Assembly (NCBI GenBank): GCA_021815805.1
Contig: JAKAZQ010000001.1
Coordinates: 74,998-138,997 of the forward strand
Direction of reading: 5' to 3'
Length of the DNA stretch: 64,000 bases
Origin: Pseudomonadota bacterium
GTDB taxonomy: Bacteria > Pseudomonadota > Gammaproteobacteria > Burkholderiales > Burkholderiaceae_C
The notes under the pieces are model-generated. The model saw only the letters and a program-made list of their open reading frames with translations. It made no database searches and was not told the origin of the DNA. The position numbers and the translations under genes are program-made. Of the stretch, positions 10,444 through 24,445 are shown piece after piece; within the stretch, counting starts at the first letter, position 1; each line of letters begins with the position of its first letter.

Positions 10444-10580
10444 GGCCAGAGCCCCCGTTCTTTTAGAATATGAAAGGATTATAGGCCGCGCGCAACGCCC
10501 GACGACAGCACGCCGGAGCCCGCGCGCCGTCGCTTCGCGCGCTTTTGCGCGCCTGCACTCCCTCCACAAACGACGACCTC

Positions 10581-12302
10581 ATGCGAGCTTCCCGCTTTTT
10601 CATTTCCACCCAGAAGGAGGCGCCCGCCGATGCCGAGGTCGCCAGTCAGGCGCTGATGCTGCGCGCCGGCATGATCCGCAAGCTCGCCGCGGGGCTGTAC
10701 ACCTACATGCCGCTGGGTCTGCGCAGCCTGCGCAAGGTGGAGGCCATCGTGCGCGAGGAGATGCACCGCGCCGGCGCGGTGGAGTTGCTCATGCCGGTGA
10801 TCCAGCCGGCGGAACTCTGGCAGGAGACCGGGCGCTGGGACAAATTCGGACCGGAACTGCTGCGCGTGCAGGATCGCCACGGCCGGGACTTCGTCGTGCA
10901 GCCCACATCCGAGGAAGTGGTCACCGACATCGCGCGCGGTGAGCTGCGTTCGTGGCGCCAGCTTCCGGTCAACTTCTTTCACATCCAGACCAAGTTCCGC
11001 GACGAGCGTCGGCCCCGTTTCGGAGTCATGCGCGCGCGCGAATTCACCATGAAGGATGCCTACTCCTTCGACCGTGATCGCGAAGGCGCGCAACGCAGCT
11101 ACGAAACCATGTACCAGGCCTACCGGCGCATCTTCGAACGGTTCGGTTTCGAGTTCCGCGCCGTTTCCGCCGACTCCGGGGCCATCGGAGGCTCGCTGAG
11201 CCACGAGTTCCATGTCATCGCCGACACCGGCGAGGATGCCATCGCCTACTGTCCTGAATCGGATTACGCGGCCAACGTCGAGATGGCCGAGGCGCTGCCG
11301 CTGCTCGCGCAGCGCGCCGCGCCGGGCAAGCCGCTGCAGCAGACGCCGACGCCGGGCGCGGCGAAGTGCGAAGACGTCGCCGAGCAACTCGGCATCGCGC
11401 TGCAGGCCACGGTCAAGTCGGTGGTGCTGGCGGTCGACGGCGAGGCCGGCGCACAACTGGTGCTGCTGCTCGTGCGCGGGGACCACGCGGTCAACCAGGT
11501 GAAGGTGGCCAAGCTCGCCGGCATGGCGCAGGCCCGCATGGCCAGCGAGGCGGAGATCGTCGAGTGGTTCGGCTGCCGTCCCGGCTTCATCGGGCCCATC
11601 GGCACGCGGCGCGCACTGCGCGTGATCGCCGACCGCACGGTGGCGCACATGCACGATTTCGTGGTCGGCGCGAACGTCCCGGACTTCCACTACACCGGCG
11701 TGAACTGGGGACGCGACCTGCCCGAGCCTGAGGTGGCGGACATCCGCAACGTGGTCGAGGGTGATCCAAGCCCCGACGGGCGCGGCAGGCTGGCGATGTG
11801 CCGCGGCATCGAGGTCGGACATGTGTTCTACCTCGGCACCAAGTACTCGGAGTCGATGCAGGCCAGCTACATCGACGAGGCGGGCAAGCCGCGGCCGCTC
11901 GAGATGGGCTGCTACGGCATCGGCATCACACGCATCCTCGGCGCCTGCATCGAGCAGAACCACGACGATCGCGGCATGATCTGGCCCGATGCTCTGGCAC
12001 CGTTCGAGGTGGCGGTGTGTCCCATCGGCATGGATCGCAACCCGGCCGTGCGCGACGCCGCCGAGGCGCTGCTCGACGAACTGCTGGGCGCCGGCTTCGA
12101 TGCCGTGCTCGATGACCGCGGACTGCGCCCCGGGGCCATGTTCGCCGACTGGGAACTCATCGGCGTGCCGCACCGACTGGTCGTGTCCGATCGCGGCCTC
12201 GCCGCGCAGACCCTCGAATACCGGCACCGGCGCGACAGCGAGCCCAGCGCGGTGCCGCGCAGCGAGGTTCTGCCGCTGCTGCGTCGACGCGCGCGGCGCT
12301 GA
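10581..12302 (+). CDS. proS: Proline--tRNA ligase
   Basis: [46 protein letters not shown]... Confidence 0.97.
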   Translation: MRASRFFISTQKEAPADAEVASQALMLRAGMIRKLAAGLYTYMPLGLRSLRKVEAIVREEMHRAGAVELLMPVIQPAELWQETGRWDKFGPELLRVQDRHGRDFVVQPTSEEVVTDIARGELRSWRQLPVNFFHIQTKFRDERRPRFGVMRAREFTMKDAYSFDRDREGAQRSYETMYQAYRRIFERFGFEFRAVSADSGAIGGSLSHEFHVIADTGEDAIAYCPESDYAANVEMAEALPLLAQRAAPGKPLQQTPTPGAAKCEDVAEQLGIALQATVKSVVLAVDGEAGAQLVLLLVRGDHAVNQVKVAKLAGMAQARMASEAEIVEWFGCRPGFIGPIGTRRALRVIADRTVAHMHDFVVGANVPDFHYTGVNWGRDLPEPEVADIRNVVEGDPSPDGRGRLAMCRGIEVGHVFYLGTKYSESMQASYIDEAGKPRPLEMGCYGIGITRILGACIEQNHDDRGMIWPDALAPFEVAVCPIGMDRNPAVRDAAEALLDELLGAGFDAVLDDRGLRPGAMFADWELIGVPHRLVVSDRGLAAQTLEYRHRRDSEPSAVPRSEVLPLLRRRARR

Positions 12303-12327
12303 GCCGCGGCGGCGCGAACCCGAGGCC

Positions 12328-13032
12328 ATGGCGCCGAGCATGGGGGCGATCGCCGCGGCGCCGATGCGCCGCGGCGCGCCGGCCGCCCGCGCATGGCCAC
12401 GCGCGCTGCTCGGGCTGCTGCTCGTCGCGGCGTTGCTGCTGCCGCCGGCCGCGCACGCCGGCGCACAACGCGAGGAAGCCTTGTCGGACGCGGTGCGCCT
12501 GGCGCTCGCCGCGCAGATCGCCGACGACGCTGCGCCGACGCCCCAGTTCCACGATCCACGCCGTCTGGTCGACTACGTGCTGTGGCTGGCCACCGAGTCG
12601 TCGCGTCTGCGCCGACGCATCCCCGATGTCGCGGCGCGACGCGCACTGCTGCGCACGGTGTGGTACGAGGCCACGCGGGCCGGCCTGCAACCGACCTTGG
12701 TGCTCGGCCTGATCCAGGTCGAAAGCGGCTTCGACAAGTACGCCATCTCGCCGGCGGGCGCCATGGGCCTGATGCAGGTGATGCCGTTCTGGACCCGCCA
12801 GATCGGCAACGGGGACAAGCTGGCGCTGTTCCGCATGCGGGTGAACCTGCGCTACGGCTGCGTGATCCTGCGCCATTACCTGAACGAGGAACACGGCAAC
12901 CTGTTCAACGCGCTGGGCCGCTACAACGGCTCGCTCGGGCAGCCGGGCTATCCCGACGCGGTGCTCGCCGCGCAGCGCCGCTGGCAGGTCCATGCGCCGC
13001 TGCTCGCCGCCGCCGTGCGCAAGCGCGGCTGA
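12328..13032 (+). CDS. Lytic transglycosylase (SLT domain)
   Basis: LGLIQVESGFDKYAISPAGAMGLMQVMPFW...YNGSLGQPGYPDAV. Confidence 0.88.
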   Translation: MAPSMGAIAAAPMRRGAPAARAWPRALLGLLLVAALLLPPAAHAGAQREEALSDAVRLALAAQIADDAAPTPQFHDPRRLVDYVLWLATESSRLRRRIPDVAARRALLRTVWYEATRAGLQPTLVLGLIQVESGFDKYAISPAGAMGLMQVMPFWTRQIGNGDKLALFRMRVNLRYGCVILRHYLNEEHGNLFNALGRYNGSLGQPGYPDAVLAAQRRWQVHAPLLAAAVRKRG

Positions 13033-13053
13033 CGGCGCAGCGGCGCCGCGGCG

Positions 13054-14409
13054 TCAGCGCCGCAACAGCCCGGCGCCGCCCATGCGCTGCATCATCTTGA
13101 ACATCTTCGCGCCCTTCATCTTTTTCATCATGTCGCGCATCTGCTCGAACTGGCCGAGCAGGCGGTTGACCTCCTGCACCGCGACGCCGGCGCCGGCGGC
13201 GATGCGACGCTTGCGCGAGGCCTTGATCAGGTCCGGCTTGCGCCGCTCGGCCGGCGTCATCGAACAGATGATGCCCTGCATGCGCCGCACGTCGCGCGCC
13301 GCCTTGTCCATGTCGGCCTGGCCCGCGCGCGCCTGCATCTCGGCCGGCAGCTTGTCGAGCATGCCCTGCAGGCCGCCCATCTTGTTCATCTGCTGCAGTT
13401 GCATCAGAAAGTCGTCGAGATCGAACTGCTCGCCCGACTTGACCTTGCGCGCGAGTTGCTCGGCCGCCTGCAGGTCGACGCTGCGTTGCGCCTGCTCGAC
13501 AAGCGCCAGCACGTCGCCCATGCCGAGAATGCGGTCGGCCATGCGCTGCGCGTCGAAGGCTTCCAGCCCGTCGATCTTCTCGGACACGCCGGCGAACTTG
13601 ATCGGCGCGCCGGTGACGTGATGCACCGACAGCGCGGCGCCGCCCCGGGCGTCGCCGTCGAGCTTGGTCAGCACGATGCCGGTCAGCGGCAGCGCGTCAT
13701 GGAAGGCACGCGCCGTGGTCAGCGCATCCTGGCCCTGCATCGCATCGACCACGAACAGGGTCTCGACCGGGTCGAGCGCCTGGTGCAGCTCGCGGATCTC
13801 GCGCATCATCTGCTCGTCCACCGCCAGGCGCCCGGCGGTGTCGACCAGCAGTACCTCGACGTGATGGGCGCGCGCGTAGGCCAGCGCGCGACGCGCGATG
13901 TCCAGGGGCTTTTCCTGCGGCGACGACTCCAGGAACTCGGCCCCCGCCTGCGCGGTCACGCTGCGCAACTGCTCGATGGCCGCCGGACGGTAGACGTCGG
14001 CCGACACCGTGAGCACCCTCTTCTTCTGGCGCTCGACCAGCCAGCGCGCCAGCTTGGCCGTGGTCGTGGTCTTGCCCGCGCCCTGCAGGCCCGCCATCAG
14101 CACCACCGCCGGGGGTTGCACGGCGAGGTTCAGCGCGCCCTGGCCGCGCCCCATCAGCGCGGCGAGTTCCTTGTGCACCACGCCGACCAGCGCCTGCCCC
14201 GGGCTGAGCGAACCCACCACCTCCTGGCCGAGCGCGCGTTCCTTGACATGCTGCGTGAACTCGCGCACCACCGGAAGCGCGACGTCGGCCTCGAGCAGCG
14301 CAAGGCGAACCTCGCGCAACATATCCGCGACGTTGGCCTCGGTGATGCGAGCCTGGCCCCGCATGGTCTTCACGACCTGCGACAGACGCTGCGTGAGATT
14401 GTTCAGCAT
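13054..14409 (-). CDS. ffh: Signal recognition particle protein Ffh
   Basis: MLNNLTQRLSQVVKTMRGQARITEANV...GLQGAGKTTTTAKLA... Confidence 0.97.
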   Translation of the reverse strand: MLNNLTQRLSQVVKTMRGQARITEANVADMLREVRLALLEADVALPVVREFTQHVKERALGQEVVGSLSPGQALVGVVHKELAALMGRGQGALNLAVQPPAVVLMAGLQGAGKTTTTAKLARWLVERQKKRVLTVSADVYRPAAIEQLRSVTAQAGAEFLESSPQEKPLDIARRALAYARAHHVEVLLVDTAGRLAVDEQMMREIRELHQALDPVETLFVVDAMQGQDALTTARAFHDALPLTGIVLTKLDGDARGGAALSVHHVTGAPIKFAGVSEKIDGLEAFDAQRMADRILGMGDVLALVEQAQRSVDLQAAEQLARKVKSGEQFDLDDFLMQLQQMNKMGGLQGMLDKLPAEMQARAGQADMDKAARDVRRMQGIICSMTPAERRKPDLIKASRKRRIAAGAGVAVQEVNRLLGQFEQMRDMMKKMKGAKMFKMMQRMGGAGLLRR

Positions 14410-14511
14410 GGATTCGGGGTGTCCTGGATCTTGGGCCTCGACGGCGCGTCGGCGGCGAGGGCGACGGCGCACGCTCGCGGTGCGGCCGGACCGCTCGGGT
14501 AAACTTCAAAC

Positions 14512-15333
14512 ATGTGGATTTTAGTCAACGGCCTGGCGTTCACACTGTACCTGTTGACAGCCTTCATCGGCCGTCCGCGGGCGGCGTCTGCCGGGCCCAC
14601 GGTGCCGCCGGCTGGGCGCGGGCAACTCTCGGCCCTGGCCATGCTGCTGGCGTGGCTGGCGCACGCCGGCACCTTCGCGCTGGTGCTCGAAGGCATGCAC
14701 GAAGCCGATTTCGGCTTCGCCCCGGCATTGTCCCTGACCTTCTGGCTGGTCGCCGCGGTGTATTGGGCGGAGAGCCTCTATTACCCGCTGCAGGGATTGC
14801 GCTCCTGGATCTGCCTGCTGGCCGCCGTGTCCCTTCTACTGACATGGTTCTTTCCTCCGTACCGGGTCGCGCCGGCCGGCGCCGGGGTGCTGTTCTCCCT
14901 GCACTGGGCGCTGGGAATCGCCGCCTACGGCATGATCGGCGCGGCGGTGCTGCACGGGGTGATGCTGTGGTCGGCGGAACGCGCGCTGCACCAGCGGCGC
15001 CCGGGGCTTGCCGGCCTCGGCCCCGCGCTGCCGCTGCTGACCCTGGAGAAACTCACCTACCGCCTCGCCGCGCTCGGCTTTTTGCTGCTCAGCGCATCGC
15101 TGGTGTTCGCCGTGCTGTTCAGCGCGCGCCTGTTCGGCAAGCCCTTCGAGTTCAACCACCAGACCGTGTTCGGGGTCGCGTCGTGGTTGCTGTTCGCCGT
15201 GCTGCTGCTGGGACGCCACGTGCTGGGCTGGCGCGGCCGGCGCGCGCTGCGCTGGCTGTTCTCCGGCTCGGCGCTGCTGCTGCTGAGCTACGTGGGTTCG
15301 CGCTTCGTGCTCCAGGTCATCCTTCATCGATGA
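14512..15333 (+). CDS. CcsA/HemX-like cytochrome c assembly integral membrane protein
   Basis: Eight-TM-like ORF with LHWALGIAAYGMIGAAVLHGV and FEFNHQTVFGVASWLLFAVLL. Confidence 0.82.
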   Translation: MWILVNGLAFTLYLLTAFIGRPRAASAGPTVPPAGRGQLSALAMLLAWLAHAGTFALVLEGMHEADFGFAPALSLTFWLVAAVYWAESLYYPLQGLRSWICLLAAVSLLLTWFFPPYRVAPAGAGVLFSLHWALGIAAYGMIGAAVLHGVMLWSAERALHQRRPGLAGLGPALPLLTLEKLTYRLAALGFLLLSASLVFAVLFSARLFGKPFEFNHQTVFGVASWLLFAVLLLGRHVLGWRGRRALRWLFSGSALLLLSYVGSRFVLQVILHR

Positions 15334-15560
15334 AATACCTCCTGCTTTTCGTCGTGGTCATCGTCGGCCTGATGTTGCACAAGAAGCAGCGGGCCGCGCG
15401 CCACGCGGTTGCGTCGCAGGCCGCGCAGGCACGGCGCCTGCGCGCGCCCGAGCCGATGCACGCCTGCACGCGCTGCGGGGTGCACGTGCCGGCCAGCCGC
15501 TGCGTCTGGGATGCGCAGCAACATCCCTACTGCTGTGCCGAGCATGCCCGGCAGGGCTGA
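15330..15560 (+). CDS. PP0621-like small protein with Cys-rich C-terminus
   Basis: TM helix then ACTRCGVHVPASRCVWDAQQHPYCCAEHARQG; overlaps both the upstream gene and pilS. Confidence 0.75.
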   Translation: MKYLLLFVVVIVGLMLHKKQRAARHAVASQAAQARRLRAPEPMHACTRCGVHVPASRCVWDAQQHPYCCAEHARQG

Positions 15561-17286
15561 GCGCGACGTCGGCGCGCCGGACAGCGGCTTCGCCTTCGAG
15601 CGCGACCCCGCGCACGCCCTGCTGTCGTGGCCCGAGCGCATGATCTCGGGCAGTGCGCCGTCGCCCGAGCGCACGCGCTCGTTTCGCGTGCTGGGTGCGG
15701 CGCGCCTGCTCATGGGCAGCATCCTGCTCGGCTGGTTCGTGCTCAACCTGCTGGGCGGTGGCAGCGGCCATGCCGGCATCGTGGTGGCCAGCCTGTACGT
15801 CACGCTGGTGCTGCTGCAGTGGTTGATCAGCCTGCGCAGCACCGCGCGAGGCTTCGCCTGGCAGGTGCTCTCGGCGGTGCTCATCGACCTGCTCGCCTTC
15901 ACGCTGCTGCAATGGCTGGCGACGGGCAGTACCGGGCGCGAACTCGTGCTGAGCTACACGCTGCCGGTGCTCGCCGCGGGCGTCTGGGGCACGCTGCGCT
16001 TCACGCTGGCCACCGCGGCCGCGGTCAGCCTGTTGCTGCTCGCGCAGGCGCTGGCCGGGCTCGGTGGCTGGGCGATCGGCGGAGAGCTGCAACTGGTGTC
16101 GTCGGGTTTCGTCGGCGCCGCGTATTTCGCCATGGGCCTGCTCGCCTGGCAACTCTCGCAGCGCCTGGTACGCCAGGAACAGCGCGCGCGCAGCAGCGAG
16201 ATCCGCGCCAGCCGGCAACTGGCCATCAATCGGCATGTGCTGCACGACCACCCGGACGGCGTGCTCGTGCTGGACGCGCGCCTGCGCATCGAGGCGGCCA
16301 ACCCGGCGGCGGCCGAGCTGCTCGGCATGGCCGGCACGCCCGATGAGCTTGCCGCCGGCGCGTGGGATCTGCGCTGCCCCGAGCTGGCGGTACTGGGAGC
16401 GGCCCTGCGGGCGCATCTCGGCGGCATGCGCGGCAGCGCGCCGATGCAGTTCGAGAGCATCGACGGCGTTCGCCTGCAGGCGCGCATCCAGCGCCTGCAG
16501 CATCTGCCGGGAGGGCCGGCGTACGTGGTGTTCGTGCAGGACATGCGCGACATCGGCAACCAGATCCAGCAGGACAAGCTGGCGGCGCTGGGGCGGCTGG
16601 TGGCGGCGCTGGCGCACGAGATCCGCAACCCGCTGGGCGCCATCGCGCATGCCAACGAACTGGCCTCGGAGCATGGGCTGAGCGAGTCGCAGCGCAAGCG
16701 CATGTCCGAACTCATCGCCCAGAACGTCGACCGGCTGAACCGCATCGTCGAGGATGTGCTCGATCTCGGGCGCGCCGGCACGCGCACCCCGCTGCGCCTG
16801 CAGCCCGCGCAATTGCTGCGCGAGCTGGTCGCCGAATACGACGCGGCGGCTCCCGGGCGCATAGAACTGGACATCGCCGATGCGCAGGCCTGGATGGAAT
16901 TCGACCCCCAGCAACTGCGCCGCGTCGTGCTCAACCTGCTGGGCAATGCACAACGCTTCGCCAGCCAGCAGCCGGGCGCCATACGCATCGCGCTGCGCGG
17001 CCAGCAGCATGTGCGCGAGCTCGCCGTGGCGAACGACGGGCCGGTGGTGGCGCCGGGGCTGCGCACCCAGATCTTCGAGCCTTTTTTCACCACCGACAGC
17101 CGCGGCACCGGCCTCGGGCTCTATATTTGCCAGGAACTGTGCTCGCGCTACGGCACGCGCCTGTTCTACCGCGTGGTCCAGCGCGGGCAGGCCTACGGGG
17201 AATTCGTGATCGGCGTGGTCACCCAACCCGACGAAACCCGCCCGAGCGACCTGCCGAATGCCGCACCGGCTCCCGGATCCGCCTGA
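15544..17286 (+). CDS. pilS: Sensor histidine kinase PilS-like
   Basis: N-terminal TM region, PAS, H-box ALAHEIRNPLGAIAHANELA, N/G boxes; followed by pilR. Confidence 0.88.
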   Translation: MPGRAERDVGAPDSGFAFERDPAHALLSWPERMISGSAPSPERTRSFRVLGAARLLMGSILLGWFVLNLLGGGSGHAGIVVASLYVTLVLLQWLISLRSTARGFAWQVLSAVLIDLLAFTLLQWLATGSTGRELVLSYTLPVLAAGVWGTLRFTLATAAAVSLLLLAQALAGLGGWAIGGELQLVSSGFVGAAYFAMGLLAWQLSQRLVRQEQRARSSEIRASRQLAINRHVLHDHPDGVLVLDARLRIEAANPAAAELLGMAGTPDELAAGAWDLRCPELAVLGAALRAHLGGMRGSAPMQFESIDGVRLQARIQRLQHLPGGPAYVVFVQDMRDIGNQIQQDKLAALGRLVAALAHEIRNPLGAIAHANELASEHGLSESQRKRMSELIAQNVDRLNRIVEDVLDLGRAGTRTPLRLQPAQLLRELVAEYDAAAPGRIELDIADAQAWMEFDPQQLRRVVLNLLGNAQRFASQQPGAIRIALRGQQHVRELAVANDGPVVAPGLRTQIFEPFFTTDSRGTGLGLYICQELCSRYGTRLFYRVVQRGQAYGEFVIGVVTQPDETRPSDLPNAAPAPGSA

Positions 17287-17313
17287 AAGCGCCCGCGCCC
17301 CGAACCCGCCGCG

Positions 17314-18765
17314 ATGTCCGATACGCCAGCCCCGATGCGCCTGCTCGTCGTCGATGACGAGCCCGACCTGCGCGAACTCTACATGCTCACGCTGCTGCGC
17401 GAGGGCTGGCAGGCCGACGAGGCCGGCAGCGTCGCGCAGGCGCTGGAGCGCATGGCGCAGCATGACTACGAAGTGGCGATCGTCGACATGCGCCTGCCCG
17501 ACGGCGAGGGCAACGACATCCTGGCGTGGGCGCAGGCACGCAGACGCGCCGAACGCATCATCGTGGTGACCGCCTACGGCAGCGCGGCCAGCGCCGTGCA
17601 GGCCCTCAAGATGGGCGCCTTCGATTACCTGACCAAGCCGGTGGAACTGTCGCAACTGCGCCAGGTCGTGCGCTCGGCGCTGGGCCAGCGCATGGATGCC
17701 GCGCCCACGCCCGCGCACGCGCCCGCGGCCTTGCGTGCGCTGGTCGGAGAGTCGGTGCCGATGCAGGCGATCAAGCAGACCCTGCAACGCTGCGCGCGCG
17801 GCATGGCGCCGGTACTCATCCAGGGCGAGTCGGGCACCGGCAAGGAACTGGCGGCCCGTGCCTTGCACGAACTCAGCAACCGCGCCGGCGGCCCGTTCGT
17901 CGCCGTCAACTGCAGCGCCATTCCCGAACACCTGCTGGAGGCCGAGTTCTTCGGCTACCGCAAGGGCGCGTTCACCGGCGCGACCAGCGCCCACGAGGGA
18001 TTTTTCGCGGCCGCCACCGGCGGCACGCTGTTCCTGGACGAGATCGGCGAACTGCCCCTGTCGATGCAGGCCAAGCTGCTGCGCGCGGTGCAGGAGCGCA
18101 AGATCCGCGCCATCGGCGAGACTGCCGAGAGCGCGGTCGACGTGCGCCTGGTCAGCGCCACGCACCGCGATCTGCAGCGCTGCGTGTCGGACGGCACGTT
18201 CCGCCAGGATCTCTATTACCGCCTGAACGTCATCGCGCTGACCATGCCGCCGTTGCGCGAACGCCTGGACGACCTGCCGCTGCTGGCCGAGGCGCTGCTG
18301 GGGCGCATCCGCCGCGATCACGAGCGTCCGGGCCTGCGCCTGCAGCCCGAGGCGCTGCAGCGCCTGCGCCGCTTCGGCTTCGCCGGCAACGTGCGCGAAC
18401 TCGAGAACCTGCTGCAACGCGCCGCGACCATGGCGAGCAGCGACCTGATCGGCGCGGACGACCTGGAGGCGGTTCCCGAGCCGGCGGCAGCGCCAGCGGC
18501 GGCACCGGCGCCGGCCGATGCCGCGACGCCGCGCGGCGCTGACCCGGGCCACCCCGGCGTGGCGGCCGCCGGCGACGCAGCAGCCGAGGGCGGCGACGAC
18601 ACGGCGCGCCTCGCCGCCTACCTCGATGCCGTGGAACGCGAACTGCTGCTGCAGGCCCTGCGCGACAGCGCGCTGGATCGCGATGCGGCGGCGCGACGCC
18701 TGGGGCTCGACCCGCGCCAGTTGCAGTGGCGCCTGCAACGCCTGCACCTCGACGATGCCGCCTGA
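17314..18765 (+). CDS. pilR: Sigma54-dependent response regulator PilR-like
   Basis: Receiver domain, [22 protein letters not shown] motif, C-terminal Fis-type HTH. Confidence 0.9.
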   Translation: MSDTPAPMRLLVVDDEPDLRELYMLTLLREGWQADEAGSVAQALERMAQHDYEVAIVDMRLPDGEGNDILAWAQARRRAERIIVVTAYGSAASAVQALKMGAFDYLTKPVELSQLRQVVRSALGQRMDAAPTPAHAPAALRALVGESVPMQAIKQTLQRCARGMAPVLIQGESGTGKELAARALHELSNRAGGPFVAVNCSAIPEHLLEAEFFGYRKGAFTGATSAHEGFFAAATGGTLFLDEIGELPLSMQAKLLRAVQERKIRAIGETAESAVDVRLVSATHRDLQRCVSDGTFRQDLYYRLNVIALTMPPLRERLDDLPLLAEALLGRIRRDHERPGLRLQPEALQRLRRFGFAGNVRELENLLQRAATMASSDLIGADDLEAVPEPAAAPAAAPAPADAATPRGADPGHPGVAAAGDAAAEGGDDTARLAAYLDAVERELLLQALRDSALDRDAAARRLGLDPRQLQWRLQRLHLDDAA

Positions 18766-19339
18766 GTTCCCCGCCGCGCTGTTCGACGCGGGCTGGTACC
18801 GCCATGCCCTGCGGCGCGCGTCGCCGCACTGCGATGCGCGTCCGGCGCACGCGCGCGTGGAACTGGTGGTGCTGCACGGCATTTCGCTGCCCGCCGGGGA
18901 GTTCGGCACCGAGCATGTCGACGCCCTGTTCATGGGCAGGCTCGACCACGGCGCACATGCCGATCTCGCGGCGCTGCGCGGGGTGCGCGTATCGGCGCAC
19001 TTTTTCGTGCGCCGCGACGGCGAACTCCTGCAATACGTGTCCTGCGACCAGCGTGCCTGGCACGCCGGGGTGTCGCGTTTCAAGGGCCGGGAACGCTGCA
19101 ACGACTTCAGCGTGGGCATCGAGCTCGAGGGTTGCGATACGCGCGCCTACGCGCCGCCGCAGTACGAAACCCTGTCGGCGCTGCTGGGCGCCCTGCTGGA
19201 AGCCTACCCGGTGCGCGCCGTCGCCGGGCACAGCGACATCGCGCCCGGGCGCAAGACCGATCCCGGCCCGCACTTCGACTGGAATTTCGTGCGCCGCGCC
19301 AGCGGCCTGCCAGCCGGCGGCCTGCCGCCTTTCGACTGA
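18755..19339 (+). CDS. ampD: 1,6-anhydro-N-acetylmuramyl-L-alanine amidase AmpD
   Basis: VELVVLHGISLPAGEFGT...VSAHFFVRRDGELLQYVSCDQRAWHAGVS...GHSDIAPGRKTDPGPHFDW. Confidence 0.93.
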   Translation: MPPEFPAALFDAGWYRHALRRASPHCDARPAHARVELVVLHGISLPAGEFGTEHVDALFMGRLDHGAHADLAALRGVRVSAHFFVRRDGELLQYVSCDQRAWHAGVSRFKGRERCNDFSVGIELEGCDTRAYAPPQYETLSALLGALLEAYPVRAVAGHSDIAPGRKTDPGPHFDWNFVRRASGLPAGGLPPFD

Positions 19340-19458
19340 ACCCGCGTTGCGCCGACGTACCCCGGGCGCAACAGCCGCGACGACGCCGGACGACTGCACG
19401 GCGAGCGCGCAGACGCGGCGCGCGACGGCGCGCGGGAGCCTTGCCGCGCGCGACCGGC

Positions 19459-19501
19459 TGTGGATGAACCTGTGCACAGCCTGTGCCCAGCCTGTGCCCA
19501 G
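19459..19501. promoter_or_regulatory. DnaA-box-like element plus three 11-bp repeats (CCTGTGCMCAG) upstream of nrdA
   Basis: TGTGGATGA (one mismatch from TGTGGATAA) followed by CCTGTGCACAG-CCTGTGCCCAG-CCTGTGCCCAG. Confidence 0.55.
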
Positions 19502-19517
19502 CCGGCTTTGCGCTCAT

Positions 19518-19565
19518 GCGCTATCTATGGGGTATTGCGCCCTGCCCCGACGCTAGATATAGTGG
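19518..19565. promoter_or_regulatory. Tandem NrdR-box-like sites upstream of nrdA
   Basis: GCGCTATCTATGGGGT (19518-19533) and ACGCTAGATATAGTGG (19550-19565) resemble ACACTATATATAGTGT; starts are 32 bp apart. Confidence 0.65.
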
Positions 19566-19757
19566 CTTGAACGCCGACCCGCAGCGCCCTCCGGGATGCG
19601 CCGCGAAGGCTTCGAACCCACAGACACCGGTGCGCCGACCCCGCAGGGGCCGCGCGCGCCGGGCGACACCCGCCGGCCCGCGCGCGCGAGCGGCGACTTG
19701 CACCCATGCGGCGTGCGCCCCCGGCGCCCGCGCGCAGCGTTTTCCAGGAGACAGCGC

Positions 19758-22673
<2,916 letters not shown>

Positions 22674-22841
22674 TGTCGCGCGGCATGCCCCGGCTGCGCA
22701 TCGCGGCGCGGCATGCCACGCGAGTTGTCGTTGGATTTTGGCATCAAACGAATGTGTGCAAGCGATTGGTTTGGATTGCGTGACACCCTATCGTGTTGAT
22801 GCTTTGTCATGAACACCTGATAATTGAACGAAGGCAAAGAC

Positions 22842-24053
22842 ATGCTGCATTGGGACGACTCCACCGCCACCCCCAGCGGACCCGCCACGGGCCGCATGCC
22901 GGACGTTTCGCCCCTGCTCGCGACGACGGTGCCAGGCACCGAAGCACGCCACGCCGCGAGCGTCGCGCAACCGGCCGCGAAGCCTCCGGCCGAAGAAGGC
23001 TACAGCCAGCGCGCTGCGTCGAGTGCGCGCGTCAGCGCCGAGGAAAAGCGCATCATCAACTGCCGCGCCGACGTCAACCAGCTCGTACCCTTCAAGTACA
23101 AGTGGGCATGGGACAAGTACCTCTCCTCGTGCGCCAATCACTGGATGCCGCAGGAAGTGAACATGTCGCGCGACATCGCGCTGTGGAAGGATCCCCACGG
23201 CCTCAGCGACGACGAGCGACGGATCGTCAAACGCAATCTCGGCTTTTTCGTCACCGCGGATTCGCTGGCGGCGAACAACATCGTGCTCGGCACGTACCGC
23301 CACATCACCAACCCCGAGTGCCGGCAGTTCCTGTTGCGCCAGGCCTTCGAGGAGGCCATCCACACCCATGCCTACCAGTACATCGTCGAGTCGCTGGGGC
23401 TGGACGAAGGCGAGATCTTCAATGCCTACCACGAGGTCTCGTCGATCCGCGACAAGGATGAATTCCTGATCCCGTTCATCGACACGCTGACCAACCCGGA
23501 CTTCCGCACCTCGATGTTCGGCGGTAGCGAGCGCAACGACCAGGAGCTGCTGCGCTCGATCATCGTGTTCGCCTGCCTGATGGAAGGTCTGTTCTTCTAC
23601 GTGGGATTCACGCAGATCCTGGCGATGGGCCGCCAGAACAAGATGACCGGTGCGGCCGAGCAGTACCAGTACATCCTGCGCGACGAGTCGATGCACTGCA
23701 ATTTCGGCATCGACCTGGTGAACCAGATCAAGCTCGAGAACCCGCATCTGTGGACCCGCGAGTTCAAGGAAGAGATCACCGCGCTGTTCCGGCGCGCGGT
23801 CGAACTGGAGTATGCGTACGCCGAGGACACCATGCCGCGCGGCGTGCTGGGACTGAATGCGTCGATGTTCAAGGGCTACCTGCGATTCATCGCCAACCGA
23901 CGCGCGCAGCAGATCGGGCTCGACCCGATGTTTCCCAACGAGGAAAATCCCTTCCCGTGGATGAGTGAAATGATCGACCTGAAAAAGGAACGGAATTTCT
24001 TCGAGACCCGGGTCATCGAATACCAATCGGGCGGAGCCCTGTCCTGGGAATGA
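22842..24053 (+). CDS. nrdB: Ribonucleoside-diphosphate reductase beta subunit
   Basis: Diiron ligand motifs, [29 protein letters not shown]-terminus. Confidence 0.95.
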   Translation: MLHWDDSTATPSGPATGRMPDVSPLLATTVPGTEARHAASVAQPAAKPPAEEGYSQRAASSARVSAEEKRIINCRADVNQLVPFKYKWAWDKYLSSCANHWMPQEVNMSRDIALWKDPHGLSDDERRIVKRNLGFFVTADSLAANNIVLGTYRHITNPECRQFLLRQAFEEAIHTHAYQYIVESLGLDEGEIFNAYHEVSSIRDKDEFLIPFIDTLTNPDFRTSMFGGSERNDQELLRSIIVFACLMEGLFFYVGFTQILAMGRQNKMTGAAEQYQYILRDESMHCNFGIDLVNQIKLENPHLWTREFKEEITALFRRAVELEYAYAEDTMPRGVLGLNASMFKGYLRFIANRRAQQIGLDPMFPNEENPFPWMSEMIDLKKERNFFETRVIEYQSGGALSWE

Positions 24054-24445
24054 GTTGCCGCGCCTCTTCCCGGGTCGTGCGCCCGCCCACGCCGTGCCGC
24101 CTGCCGGCGCGTGTTGGTCTTCCAGGAACACCTGATTGATGTTTCGCCGCCCTTCGCGCCTCGCATCGCCCCGTCCTTCCGGCCGCACCCGCGTGTGCCG
24201 TCGCACGGACTGCGGCGCAGCCGGCGCGACGCCGGCCGCGAGCCGCCCGCCCTGTCGCGCACTGCGCCGGCAGGCCGCGGACGGTCACCCGACATTCGCC
24301 GCGCGGGCCTCGAGGCCCGGCGGGAATGGCTCCAGCCGCGTCAGCGCTAACACGGCCGGAGTTTTGCCCATCGGCGCCTTTGCAAATGTCCCGTATCGGA
24401 GACCGCCGGGAGGCGGGGCCATGAGGAGCTTTGGACGCGACCGGT

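Noticed and set aside
10444-10580. TATAAT on the rppH strand near 10477-10484 as a promoter
   Set aside because: No -35 hexamer at acceptable spacing could be found by eye.
15358-19119. 1253-aa minus-strand ORF, and similar very long antisense ORFs (40553-44170 +, 56009-59218 +, 19521-22514 -, 46504-48633 +, 5964-8072 -)
   Set aside because: They lie antisense to clear housekeeping genes and have Arg/Ala/His/Gln-rich composition typical of GC-rich shadow ORFs, with no recognisable domain.
22674-22841. NrdR box in the nrdA-nrdB gap (acaccctatcgtgt)
   Set aside because: Only the outer ACAC/GTGT match and the length is 14 rather than 16; insufficient support.
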